Under the pieces are notes generated by a model. It worked only from the letters and a program-made list of their open reading frames with translations. It had not been told where the DNA came from and ran no database searches. Position numbers and translations under genes: made by a program. Positions 26,476-39,300 of a DNA stretch of 64,000 nt are shown in pieces (position 1 is the first letter of the stretch; the number at the start of each line of letters is the position of its first letter). Source of the DNA: Aulostomus chinensis (taxonomy: Eukaryota > Chordata > Actinopteri > Syngnathiformes > Aulostomidae); contig JBBMOA010000020.1 in NCBI GenBank assembly GCA_037954235.1, positions 24,609,677 to 24,673,676 of the forward strand, written 5' to 3'.

Positions 26476-29400
26476 TCTCATGAAGTATTCATGCAGCATG
26501 TCAAGTGTGTGAGAGAGAGCGAGGATGGCGAGGAACAGCGGTTTTCACGCCTGCCGTGTACCAACATGATGTGGAGGCGGAGCTGTGAAAAGAGAGAGAG
26601 GGAAGGTGAGGGAGGGAGGGATGGCACAGGGGGGGTTGCCAGTGTTTCCCAGCAACAACAGCAGTGAGACGCAGGAACCCAGCCATTGATTTCCTCCTCT
26701 GTTTTTGATCCTTAATTCCTCCACTGCTGCCGCTCTTCATCCCTCTTTCTCTCCTGGAGGAGGAGGGGGAGGGAGGAGGGAGGGAGGGAGGGAAGTCATT
26801 GCGATACTGCAGGAGTCCGAACAGACTGGAGAGCTCCAGGAGAGAGGAGAGGTTGGGAGGGAAGAGAGAGGGGAAGAAGAGAGGTAGAGAGCAGAAATGA
26901 GGTGACGTGAGCGGGACGGCGAGGATAAAGAGGTGGAGGTCGACTTGTGGAAGCTTCTGGAACAAACAGAGATGTGAGTTGTAGGGTGGAAGTGGAGGTT
27001 TGGTGCAGCGTTTGGCTCAAGGACTGGCTGAACTGAACCCCCCTGAACGTGTGCATGCTTTGGTGGATCATGTTTCAACATTTTTCTTTGCAAACTTCCA
27101 GCAACAAACTCGGAACCAGCAGACTTCCTGCTGGAGATGAAGGCGCGGAGAGTGCAGAGGTGGAAGTCGTTGCTCTGACTGAGGAACTCAGAGAAACCTG
27201 TTGGAAAATATTCCCAGAGGAGCTCGAAACCTCCTGAAGAATGTGAGGCCAGTTTACTGCTATTTAACGGATCCACTGGAGGATGATCGGCACCACCACA
27301 CGTGCCGATTGATGAACCAAACAGTGGGAATAATCTCCCAGATTCCCAGAGGCGTCAGGAACGAAGCAGAAAGTCCTGTTTGACAAAGCAACTCCATACA
27401 ACGAAATTCCCTGTGGAACCCCTCTGACTTCTGCATGAACTTTTAAGAAATTTTGAGGAAGAATGATGGAAACTTTACTGGGTCTTGATCCAAATGGACC
27501 AGTGCTCATCTCATCTGGCCCACATGACCTCCGCCAGTCCCACACGGGGTTCATAGGTGTCTCAGATGAAGCATAACGGTCTGTTGGGACACTCTCGTCA
27601 TCATAGCAGGACACTTCAAGCTCCAGTTTGAGGATGAAATGACTGCTGGACAATCATTGGGAAGTTCAGATTGACTCTGAATATTTCCTAGTTCTTGGAG
27701 GTGTGTGGTGCCTCTGATGCAGTAAAGCTGCAAGCAGCTGCACTCTCGTCAAAATTCCCTTTGGTTAGCAAGTGACTGAATCTTGGAAAAATCTCCAGCA
27801 AATCTCTGAAGACTTTTCTCTGTCGGTTGGAAACTCACGATCAGACATTTTGATTTCTTGGAATCATCTCAAATCTTTGTGACTTTGGCTCCTTAAAACA
27901 GCTGGAAGAAGAAACTGTGTGATCTCAAACAGCAAAATTAAATATCAGCTCCCCCTCCTCCCCTGGAACTTCTTCTGATTTGACACTTTTTGAGGTTTTC
28001 CACAAGCGGATCCCAAAATTGAACCCTCGTTGAATCAGTTCATGTTGAAGCTTCCTCCGGGTGCCTGTGTACCCTCTTCCACCAGGACATCTGTCAGGTC
28101 CCGTTGGCCTGCGAGTCCTCTACTTGATCCCGTGTTGCAATGACTACCAGGATGGTGAATGAGGGTGAGATCGGACCTGGTTCCACACGGCAAAGAACTC
28201 TGAGCAGATAATGGACTGGAAGGAAGTGTGAGTATCACGTCTTCACGGAATCCTCCAAAATTCAAATGTTGCTACAGGGGTTCGTCCTCAAGGATGAGGT
28301 GTGTTTGTAGTCCAACAGGAAGTGATAGTATGAGGGATGAGGTGTGTTTGTAGTCCAACAGGAAGTGATAGTATGAGGGATGAGGTGTGTTTGAAGTCCA
28401 ACAGGAAGTGATAGTATGAGGGATGAGGTGTGTTTGTAGTCCAACAGGAAGTGATAGTATGAGGGATGAGGTGTGTTTGAAGTCCAACAGGAAGTGATAG
28501 TATGAGGGATGAGGTGTGTTTGAAGTCCAACAGGAAGTGATAGTATGAGGGATGAGGTGTGTTTGAAGTCCAACAGGAAGTGATAGTATGAGGGATGAGG
28601 TGTGTTTGTAGTCCAACAGGAAGTGGTCACTTCAAGGATGAGGTGTTGGCAGTTAGCAGTGCTAAGCTAATGTAAGCCTATGAAGGAGCTACACCAGGGT
28701 CACATGACTTTAAGGTCATCAATTCTAAGCTTCAGGATTCTTGTGTTCCCCCTAATGACCTTTAATGACCTCCAGGACCTCTGTAGGCTCCTCTAGACTC
28801 TTGTTAGCAACCCAGGTTTTTAAGACTCCACCACTCCAACATCCACCAGTCTGGTGTTTACTGGTGGATCTGATGTAGAACTGAACCTCCACCATCCACC
28901 GGTCTGGTGTTTACTGGTGGATCTGATGTAGACCTGAACCTCCACCATCCACCGGTCTGGTGTTTACTGGTGGATCTGATGTAGACCTGAACCTCCACCA
29001 TCCACCGGTCTGGTGTTTACTGGTGGATCTGATGTAGAACTGAACCTCCACCATCCACCGGTCTGGTGTTTACTGGTGGATCTGATGTAGACCTGAACCT
29101 CCACCATCCACCGGTCTGGTGTTTACTGGTGGATCTGAAGTAGAACTGAACCTCCACCATCCACCGGTCTGGTGTTTACTGGTGGATCTGATGTAGAACT
29201 GAACCTCCACCATCCACCGGTCTGGTGTTTACTGGTGGATCTGATGTAGAACTGAACCTCCACCATCCACCGGTCTGGTGTTTACTGGTGGATCTGATGT
29301 AGAACTGAACCTCCACCATCCCCCGGTCTGGTGTTTACTGGGGGATCTGATGTAGACCTGAACCTCCACCATCCACCGGTCTGGTGTTTACTGGTGGATC

Positions 29401-32400
29401 TGATGTAGAACTGAACCTCCACCATCCACCGGTCTGGTGTTTACTGGTGGATCTGATGTAGAACTGAACCTCCACCATCCACCGGTCTGGTGTTTACTGG
29501 TGGATCTGATGTAGAACTGAACCTCCACCATCCACCGGTCTGGTGTTTACTGGTGGATCTGATGTAGAACTGAACCTCCGCCATCCACCGGTCTGGTGTT
29601 TACTGGTGGATCTGATGTAGAACTGAACCTCCACCATCCACCGGTCTGGTGTTTACTGGTGGATCTGATGTAGAACTGAACCTCCACCATCCACCGGTCT
29701 GGTGTTTACTGGTGGATCTGATGTAGAACTGAACCTCCACCATACAGGGATGAAAGCAGAGTGAAAGCTTTATCCGTCACCATGTTAACAATTACTCTAT
29801 TCTATTCCCTGTTTATTTCCGTTGGATGTTTCCTCAACACTTTCACCATAAAGACCGTGAGATCCCATCTGGGCTGTAGCAACACTAACTGGATTCAAGA
29901 GGAACATTTAAGTCCAGGGTCAGAGATTCGTAACTAAGCGGCTGCGGTCAACTTGCTAACTAGTTTGTCAAACGTAAATGGAAGGTTCAGTGATAACTGA
30001 GTTTGGTTTGAGTTAACTGAAATTTAAATTAATAGTTAAATGTTGGCAAGCATTTTAGCCCCAGCAGCAGCACGGGGTCTTTCTGGGTGAGTCTCCATGT
30101 TCTCCCTGTTCCTGCTGGGTTCTCTCTGGTACTCCAGCTTCCTCCACAGTCCAAAGACATCAAGAGGGACCAGGTTAATCCAGACTCTAAATTGACCGTA
30201 GGCGTGGCTGGGAGAGCCAATGGTTGTCTGTCTCTATGTGTTGGCCCTGCCATGGACTGGTGACCTGTCCAGGGGGAAGGCTGCTGGGATAGGCTCCACC
30301 CCCACCACCCTCAACAGGAGAAGAGAGGGAACATGGAGGGAACATGGAGGGATGATGGATGGATGATGGATGGGTGGATGGATGATGGATGGATGGATGA
30401 TGGATGGATTGAAGTCGGCAGGCTGTCAGAAGGTTCCTGCACTACTCAGCACTAACTGACTAACCCTGACCCTAACCCTTTCATCCACAGTAAAAGGGTA
30501 TCATTGCTAAAGAGGATAAAGAAAATAAAGGACATAATTTTTTCTAATTGGAGTTGAATCACTGAAATCTGGATCTCAGAGGTAGAGATCCAGCCGCCCC
30601 TCCTCTCCTGCTCACCTGCCTTCAGGTTCTCGAGGCAGCAGCTCCAGCACCACCTCCCTAGGGAGGCGACCAGGTGGATCCTGACTAGATGTCCAAACCA
30701 CCTCAGCTGGGTCCTGACGACGCAAAGGAGCAGCTACTCTGAGTCCTTCACGGAAGACTCAACTTCCCCCCGGCTGGACTCCCTCGTCACAATGGTTTGG
30801 TAGAGTGACCACAAAACCGCGACCGTTGCCCCACCTCTCGGACCCCAGTCAGGCTCCAGAGTCCCTCAGTGGACCCTGAGAAACAGATTTATTTATTGCT
30901 GGATTTCAGACAGAAATATTGGGTGTCAAATTTCTCCTTTGTTTCATTCATAGATCGTATTAAAACATTCTCCCGGCCCGCACACGAGCACGAGAAATCT
31001 CCTTTCAGGTTGTGATGTCACTCATCTGCTCAGGAGGCCCAGGATGGCGCACTGTCACCAGATAGCTCTTTTTTCAGATGAGATGTTTGCAGTGTCCTCT
31101 GTGACCACAGACGTGAATCAGTCTTCTTCCAGGTCGGACCAGAACCTCCTCAGGAGCCGGTCCTCAGAAAGGTGTCAGTCCAAGGACACTCACTGAGCGT
31201 ATTCCCAGCGGCGGACTCTGACGTCCTTCATGGAGGCTGTAATTACACACTCAGTGCTCTGATTGGCCGCTGAGTAGAGGACGGAGAGATGAAGAAGAGG
31301 AGGAGGAGGAGCGCAGGAAGACTCTTCTTCTGTAACCATGACGTCTCTCTTCAGACGCTGCTCAGTACGAAGGCCCATGTGTGTCAGGGAAAACAGGAGC
31401 TATCATGATAACGATAACCATCACGACGCATTTCAGCTCTGAAGCAGAGCAAACCTGAAGCTGTCAAACTGTTCAACGTCACCTGACCTGGACTCGTGTC
31501 ACTTTAGAGGCTCAAGATCTTCACAAATGTGTTTATTCAAAAGCAAATAAATAAAAATTATTACAAATTCATCATTTGAAAAAGAGGAATTTGAAAATGT
31601 ATTAAAAAGGTGAAATATTAACGATCAAATTTAAAAGGGAAAATTCAGAATGCAGCTTGTCAGTTTTCAATTCCTTGTTTCTGTTTTTTTTTTTTTTTGA
31701 GAAACTGCATGGGTCGGCTCGGGAAATCAGCAAAGACACAATAATGAATCACCCAAGGACGAGCAAACCAAGTGTCTGATGGTTAAATTTGGTACTTCTA
31801 CATCTGCTACAAGTGCAGGAGGGGTGGCCGCCACCGTCAGCACCCACTGAAGGCGCTGATCACACCCATCAAGAGCGAAGCGTCTGGTCCCCCAAAGCGG
31901 CGTCACGTCTCTGATGTCTCTCGTCTGCAGGGCGGCTCAGAAGCTCAGTCTGTCTCGCAGGAAGAAGTCCCGTCCTGGCCCCCCTTCCCCGCCAGGCGAG
32001 GCCCCGGGGCCGCTGCTCTACACCGGGGGCTTCAGTGGGGCCCTGCAGCTCTCGCCGCCCGCTGTCCCACCATGCCTCCTACGTGCTGGGTCAAAGGTCA
32101 AGGACACCCCGGGGATGGGGAAGGTAAGAGGTTCTCCCAGAATGCCCTGCAGGTCATTGGCCTCCCGCTGACAACGGTACAACCTCAACTCTGCTGAATC
32201 TCAGTGGCGACGTCTGAATTTGGACTCTAGACTGAACAGACTAGACTTTGGTGACTGGTTCCTTAAAGGTTCCTTTAATGTCGATAAGAGTTGCTACAAA
32301 TATTCAGGGAACACTGTACACAGACCTGCAGCAAACATTCCGTTCACGTTCTCAGAGAATGCTGAATACTCCCTGGAACTCTTCTCGTAACAACCCTCCA

Positions 32401-33280
32401 ACCTTCATAGAACTCTACATCTGGACCACCGGTCCTTCGGGGAACCTACAGGGAACATTTTACAGTAAAGGCCCCCTAAACGTTCCCAGAGCATTGTGAA
32501 TGTTCCCCTGTCATTACACCGTGTAACATCCCCCTTTCCTTCAAATAACTCAACATCTTGACCTTCTGAGAACCGGGTGACCTACAGGGAACATCCTGTA
32601 ATGACCTGTAACAATCCCAGAACATTCTGAAGTCTGAATGTTCTCCAATTATTCCGATTGCTGAGTGGAACCCTCTCCTGTGACCTCCAGAGAACCACGT
32701 GAGAACATTTCTTACCTCAGCAGAGTGCTTCATACCCGTCCCATCCCGCTGGCTCTTTCTCAGTCTCAGGAATCCGCACGTCTCTCCTCTCTCCAGGTCA
32801 GAGTGATGCTCCGGATCTGCTCGGTCAACAGCAGCGAGTCGTCCGAGTCCATGTCCTTCCTCAAAGTCGATGGCAGGAAGAAGCAGCTGAATCTCTGCGA
32901 GACGCCGGCTGGCGTAGCCCAGCGGAGATCCTCCAGCTCTGCGCCCAAGACCTTCACCTTCGACGCCATCTTTACCCAAGATGCCTCACAGGTGAGACAG
33001 GACAGAAAATTTTGGAGGTGTTAGATGTTTGAGAATCATCAGTATTCTCACAGCAATCTGCATGATTGGTGGAAAATTTCAAAATGGAGTTATTTGTTGA
33101 CAACATCCCTGTGTGACTGTGCTCTGACGTGATTGGTCGATGCTGACTGGACCTCGTCCCGATAGGCTGAGGTGTGCTCAGGGACGCTGGCGGAGGTCAT
33201 CCAGTCAGTGGTGAACGGAGCAGACGGCTGCATCTTCTGCTACGGACATGCTAACCTGGGTAATTACACACACACACGCG

Positions 33281-33321
<41 letters not shown>

Positions 33322-36300
33322 TCTACAAGTCAGATGATTGTTGATTCTGCCTTCCCAGGTAAGACATACACCATGATTGGCCGAGAGTGCTCCACGCAGA
33401 GTCTAGGTGTGGCTCCGACTGCCATCTCCTGGCTGTTTAAGGTGATCGAGGAGCGCAGGGAGAAGGCCGGGGCCGGTTTCTCTGTCCGAGTCTCAGCGGT
33501 GGAGATCTCCGGCCGCGAGGAGACGCTGAGTGACCTCCTAGCTGATCTCGCCTCCTCGTTGGGTGGCCACCAGGAGGCCCCGGGCCCTGCTGTGTCACTG
33601 TGGGAAGACCCCATCTGTGGATCTCAGGTAGAACCCATCCTTCCCTTTCACCGACGCTGGATTTTCAAAATAAAACCGTTTGTCAGGCTCAGGTTGTCTG
33701 AAAGCAAATCAGTGAAGCGTCTTTTCCATTAAATTGACGGTGAATCAGAGAAGCTGGAGACGCCATCGCCAGCCTGACTGGACAATCACACCAACTCCTC
33801 CATCATCTCAGCACAACTGAAGGGGGTCAGTACTCATGAGGAGGCAGCAAACACCACCTTTCCCATCGCCCCCATCTCCTCAGTCTCAGGAATGTCTTCA
33901 AATTTGAACTCATGTTCCCTGACACGTTTTTTTTTTCTTCCCTAGAGGTTCCTCTGATGACCTTGGGGGGAACCTCCAACATGTTCCCCCAAGCTATCCT
34001 ATAAATGTTCCCAGAGCTTCCTGAGTATTACCTGAACATCAACCTGGAAACATTCTGGGAACGTGGTGTTCTGGAGGGGAAGTGGTGTTCTAGAGGGGAC
34101 GTGGTGTTCTAGAGGGGACGTGGTGTTCTGGAGGGGATGTGGTGTTCTGGAGGGGCGCGGTGTTCTGGAGGGGTGCGGTGTTCTGGAGGGGCGTGGTGTT
34201 CTAGAGGGGAAGTGGTGTTCTAGAGGGGGCGTCCCTCTAGATGGTGATGATCCCTTAAACCTTCGCAGAACTTTCTGAATGTTGCCTCATTATTCCACCA
34301 ACTACCATCCCCCTAACAGGACTGAGGGAACCCCAGCAGGGAACATTATCAGAACCCTATTGGAATGTACAGTATGTAGCTGGGAGCATTTTCAAAAAAA
34401 TCCCACTGAATATTTCTCTTGAAAATTTGCAGGAGATGTTATTCGTCTGTTTCCAATCTTCTGGTTTGGTTGTGGTCGCCACACTGCCAGTGATGATTTT
34501 TCTATCAGCTAAAATGAGCCGGAGTCAGAAAGTGACGAGGAAATTACCAGCATATTAGCACAAATCAATTCTTGAAATAAAAGGTTTGGTAACATGATGC
34601 TGATGACATCATGAGTTCACCTTGAATGACACCTCACCTCCCCTCCGTCCTCCCTCCATCTTGTCCTCCCTGACCTCCTCTTCACCCAGGAGACTTCATG
34701 GCTGTCCACAACTGTCCAATTAGTTCTGACGTCGTCCATGTTGTTATTCTGAGGGAACCCCAGCAGGGAACATTATCAGAACCCTATTGGAATGTACAGT
34801 ATGTAGCTGGGAGCATTTTCAAAAAAATCCACCTTCACCTCCCCGGAGCTCGTCCGCCTGACACTTTTTATCTCCCCTCACTTTAATTTTCTTGCCTTTC
34901 TTTCTCCAGTTTGCCTCCTTTGTGCAGACGTCGTTTATCTTCATCAAACCCCATTTTGTCTTAAATTAGCTTTTATCTTTGTTCATTTTATCTCCGACAT
35001 GCTGGTCATTGAGGGTTTTCTCTGAATTCTTTTCTTCTTCTCAGGATTTCAGCAGAAAATCTGTGTTCTTTTACGCAAGAGCCAAGCTGCTGAGCTCAGC
35101 ATGTCACATGACCAGCCTCCATCATGGTCACCATCATCATCATCTCACTTCTTGCATTCTCATGATCTTTGTCCATCAGCTGCAGAACCAGACGGAGCTG
35201 CGAGCCACCAACGCTGAGCGAGCCGCCTTCTTCCTGGACGCTGCGCTGGCGGCGAGGCAGAGCTGCCAGGCGCAGGGCGACCTGGAGGCTCGGAGGAACT
35301 CTCACTTCCTGTTCACCCTGCACCTCTACCAGGAGAGACTGGACAAGACCAACAAGGCTGCAGGTCCGTGCGTGAGATCACGTCCATCCACTTATGGAGA
35401 AGACTGGCGGGATTTTGATTTGACATTCAAGTAGAACTGTTTTCATAGAAGAAAACTACAAACTCAGAGAAGTTTTACTACACAGAGATGAAGTACTATT
35501 AATGAACCGTCAAAACTGTAGGTGTTCTGAAATGAAAGTGTAAAGACAAACAGATGAATAAAAGCTCAAATCTAACCTGAAGCACAAGTTAACTGCAACA
35601 AAAGCTAAACATTTAGGAAAGAATGGAAGGTGGCATTAAAAGGAAGACATAAATGCTGAATGTTGGATTAAAAAATGAACAGAAATTACAATGAAAGCTA
35701 CAAAAACCAACAGAACTGAAACGTGAGCTAACGTGTGCTAACGTGTGCTAACGTGTGCTAACGTGCGCTAACGTGCGCTAAAGTCTAGGCTATGTCAGAA
35801 GAAAAAGATGAGCAAGAAATCAACCAGCCAATAAAACGTAATTAAACAACAACAACAACATAAGCTGACATACTGGTGGACGTTTATGGGGACAAATCAA
35901 GGGGATGGATCAGTGTGTCGTGTGTTGTTGAACCCGACTCACGTATCCCTGAAAGGTCCCTGTTAAGGGAGGTTTGCGAATTATGCCTATCAGGGGTCTT
36001 GAACAATGCAGACATTTGAGAACCCTGTTCTACAAGCAGCAGTCTGTTATCCTAGAACATGATTCTGTCAGGGCGATAGAGGCTTGGAGGCTACAGCTAT
36101 GTCACCATCGGTTCCACAGCTGCACAGACTGACCCGCCGCTGTTGAACCTCCTGCTCCGTTAGCCATTAGCTCCAATTTTTACGCCCTCATATTCATAGC
36201 CAAACATGTAGCTGCTAATTAACTTCACTTGGAGGTGCTCAGCGGCGTCCACTCCCCCCGCCCACGCCTGCCTGTCACATCTCAGCAGTTATTAGTGTTT

Positions 36301-39300
36301 TCTGCTGCTGCGTCCAAGCCGGGAATAAATCTGCATGGCTAATGAGGCCTGCAGGCTTCATGTCCTGCCGTGGTTAGAGGCCTGCGGGTGTAAAATTGTA
36401 CACTCAGCCACTCTCAGCTCTTCCTACATCTTGCTGATGCAAGATTTCATTACTGCTATCGTTTTCTGACCTCCATAGATGAGCAGAGATCTCAGGCTGA
36501 CGTCTGAGGGATGGCCGAACGTCCTGCTCAGTCCATCACAGGTTTATCCCAGGTGCTGAGGATGCCATGGTTCGATGACATCGAGTCCTTCTTAACCACA
36601 TGTAGGTTAGCGTTCTTATAGCGTTGACGAACTGTCAGCAGTCTGGCTAAAGAATGGATTCTGACTGGCTGCAGGTTGCCCAGTAACACTGGATACAAGG
36701 ACGAAGGAAATTCTTCCTTGATTTCAATTATTGTGCTGGTAACATAGCAACGACTGTAACAACCGGTTATCAATCAAGGCCTTTTGATTTATTTTACATT
36801 TCGTATACAATTAATATCTAAGTCTGTGAGGCGGCCCGGTGGAGCAGTGGTCCTCCCTGTGGCCCCCAGCAAGAAGGTTGTGGGTGGAGCCCCGGCTGCA
36901 GCACGGGGTCTTTCTGGGTGAGTCTCCATGTTCTCCCTGTTCCTGCTGGGTTCTCTCTGGTACTCCAGCTTCCTCCACAGTCCAAAGACATCAAGAGGGA
37001 CCAGGTTAATCCAGACTCTAAATTGACCGTAGGCGTGGCTGGGAGAGCCAATGGTTGTCTGTCTCTATGTGTTGGCCCTGCCATGGACTGGTGACCTGTC
37101 CAGGGGGAAGGCTGCTGGGATAGGCTCCACCCCCACCACCCTCAACAGTAGAAGAGGGGGAACATGGAGGGATGGATGATGGATGGATGGATGGATGATG
37201 AATGGAGGATGGATGATGGAAGGAGGATGGAGGATGGATAACTGCAATCATCAGATTCAGATAAAGCCAAAGTAGCTGCATCGCTGCTTCTGACGGTCGC
37301 ATTATCAATTAAGTTTCACAAGATGACACTCAAACAGCTTAAAAATATTTGTTTTCTGAATGGAGTTTGGATCAGAGATCAGACCTTTGACACAAAGTCA
37401 CGTGATTTCCCGCCTGTGTTTTATGATGTCAGTTGACATCAGAGACGTCGTAAGTAAATCGCTCGACGAGATCAAATTGTTTTGAGTTTAATCGACTGGA
37501 GATTTCTGATGTTTGCATGACTTTCAGCACTCGACCATTTATTCAAATAGTCATTGATTAACCAATCAATGAATTGATCACCGTTCATAACATTCAACCC
37601 ACCTTTGAAGCTGCTATTTGAACGTCTCTGGTCTCTGTGTCAGTGTCGGGGCGGAGTCGCCTCCACCTGCTGGACTTGGGGAGCTGTGAGACGGACATCA
37701 GCAGGACAAGAGAGGGAGGTGGAGGTCAGTGTCTGTCTCTGTCCGCGCTGGGAAACGTCATCCTCGCCCTCGCCAACGGGGCCAAGCACGTCCCCTACAG
37801 GTACAAGCTCACACTCCTGGCATTTTAATGAAGGTCAAAGGTCACAGCTGCCTAACGACAGATAGAGGACGAGCTGGGTGGATGTCCTCATGGGGGATGA
37901 GTGTCCTCGAAATGTTTGTTTGGTTGATTTTCTTTGCTTTCTGTCGTCTGTTGTCTAGTTGGGTTTGTTTTCTCCGCCAAATTCCATGTTTCCATTTTAA
38001 AACACATTTTCAGTTTGTACACAAAAAATACACAGAAAAAAACAAAACTGAATGTTGCAGTCAGCGGGAACACACTTTTTTCTCAGGACCTTTGAGGAAA
38101 TGAAGAGAAAAGAGAGAGAAAAGAGAGAAATTAAATTTGGACAAAATGTGTTTAAATCGTTTATGACTTTATATTTTTGATTTTATTGATTTAATACATT
38201 TGCTTCAAATGTTTTCACTCACATGTAACAAATATAAAACTGCTGCCAGTTGTGAGTTGAAGGATTTGGTTGAATCAGACGTGGGCCACAAAATCATTCA
38301 GTTTGTGGGTCAGAAAGAGTTTTAAACCCTGACACAAATCTAGAAAAAGCTGAGATAGAAACATTTAATTAAATCAAAGCTGCACTCCCAGTCTTTTCAA
38401 AGTAAGAGCCTCAGATATGGAACACAGTGTAGTTCAAAGTGGAGGCTCATGAATGTGGAAGGAGACATCGTTACTATTCCTTTTTTTCCCGCCTGTTGCG
38501 TGATGTCATGAATGGATTCTAGGGTCCTCTGGGTTTTCCGAAGTCGGCTCTTTTTTGGCTAACGAGGGGTTTCTTGATGTATTATTCAGGGACAGCAAGC
38601 TCACCATGCTGCTCAGCGAATCCCTGGGAAACATCAACTGCCGAACCACCATGATCGCTCACATCTCCGACTCCCCGGTGAACTACATGGAGACACTGAC
38701 CACAGTGCAGCTGGCCGCTCGCATCCACCGCATCAGGAAGAAGAAGTCCAAGGTACCTTTTCATCTTTCAGGATAATGACTTTGGTGACATTCATCAGCA
38801 GGTGACTGGATTTGTTCCAATGTGAATGAATGAACACTGCCTTCAAATCTACATTCTACAGAACCATTTTTGGTTGAGTTGAATCCATCCATCATCCATC
38901 ATCCATCCATCCATCATCTTCCTTCCATCCATCCATCCATCCATCCATCCTTCCATCCATCCATCCATCCATCCATCCTTCCATCCATCCTTCCATCCAT
39001 CATTCATCCATCCATCCATCCATCTATCCTTCCATCCATCCATCCATCCATCCATCCATCCATCCATCCATCCATCCTCCTTCCATCCATCCATCCTTCC
39101 ATCCATCCATCCATCCATCCATCCATCATCCTTCCTCCTTCCATCCATCCATCCATCCATCCTTCCATCCATCATTCATCCATCCATCCATCCATCCTCC
39201 TTCCATCCATCCATCCATCCATCCAACCATCCCTCCCTCCATGTTCCCCCTCTCCTCCTGTTGAGGGTGGTGGGGGTGGAGCCTATCCCAGCAGCCTTCC

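Larger units (their letters stand above)
20514..31930 (+). other. Largest kinesin intron (11.4 kb), repeat-rich
   Basis: It separates the exon ending ...AAAAFFI(R) from the exon starting (R)AAQKLSLS, an arginine codon split AG|G. It holds a hAT element (22390-23645), minisatellites at 24858-25160, 28293-28628 and 28869-29740, a (CA)n/(TG)n pair near 26400, a purine-rich tract near 26750, and a SINE copy at about 30065-30410. I found no exon in it. Confidence 0.65.

Noticed and set aside
26501..27276. Several Ser/Pro-rich minus-strand ORFs
   Set aside because: They read the complement of the purine-rich tract; low complexity and mutually overlapping.
27264..27653. 129-codon minus-strand ORF inside the kinesin intron
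   Set aside because: No motif, no splice or start support, and codon use unlike the neighbouring exons.
28262..28630. Three overlapping minus-strand ORFs
   Set aside because: The 44-bp array cycles through all frames; no unique protein sequence.
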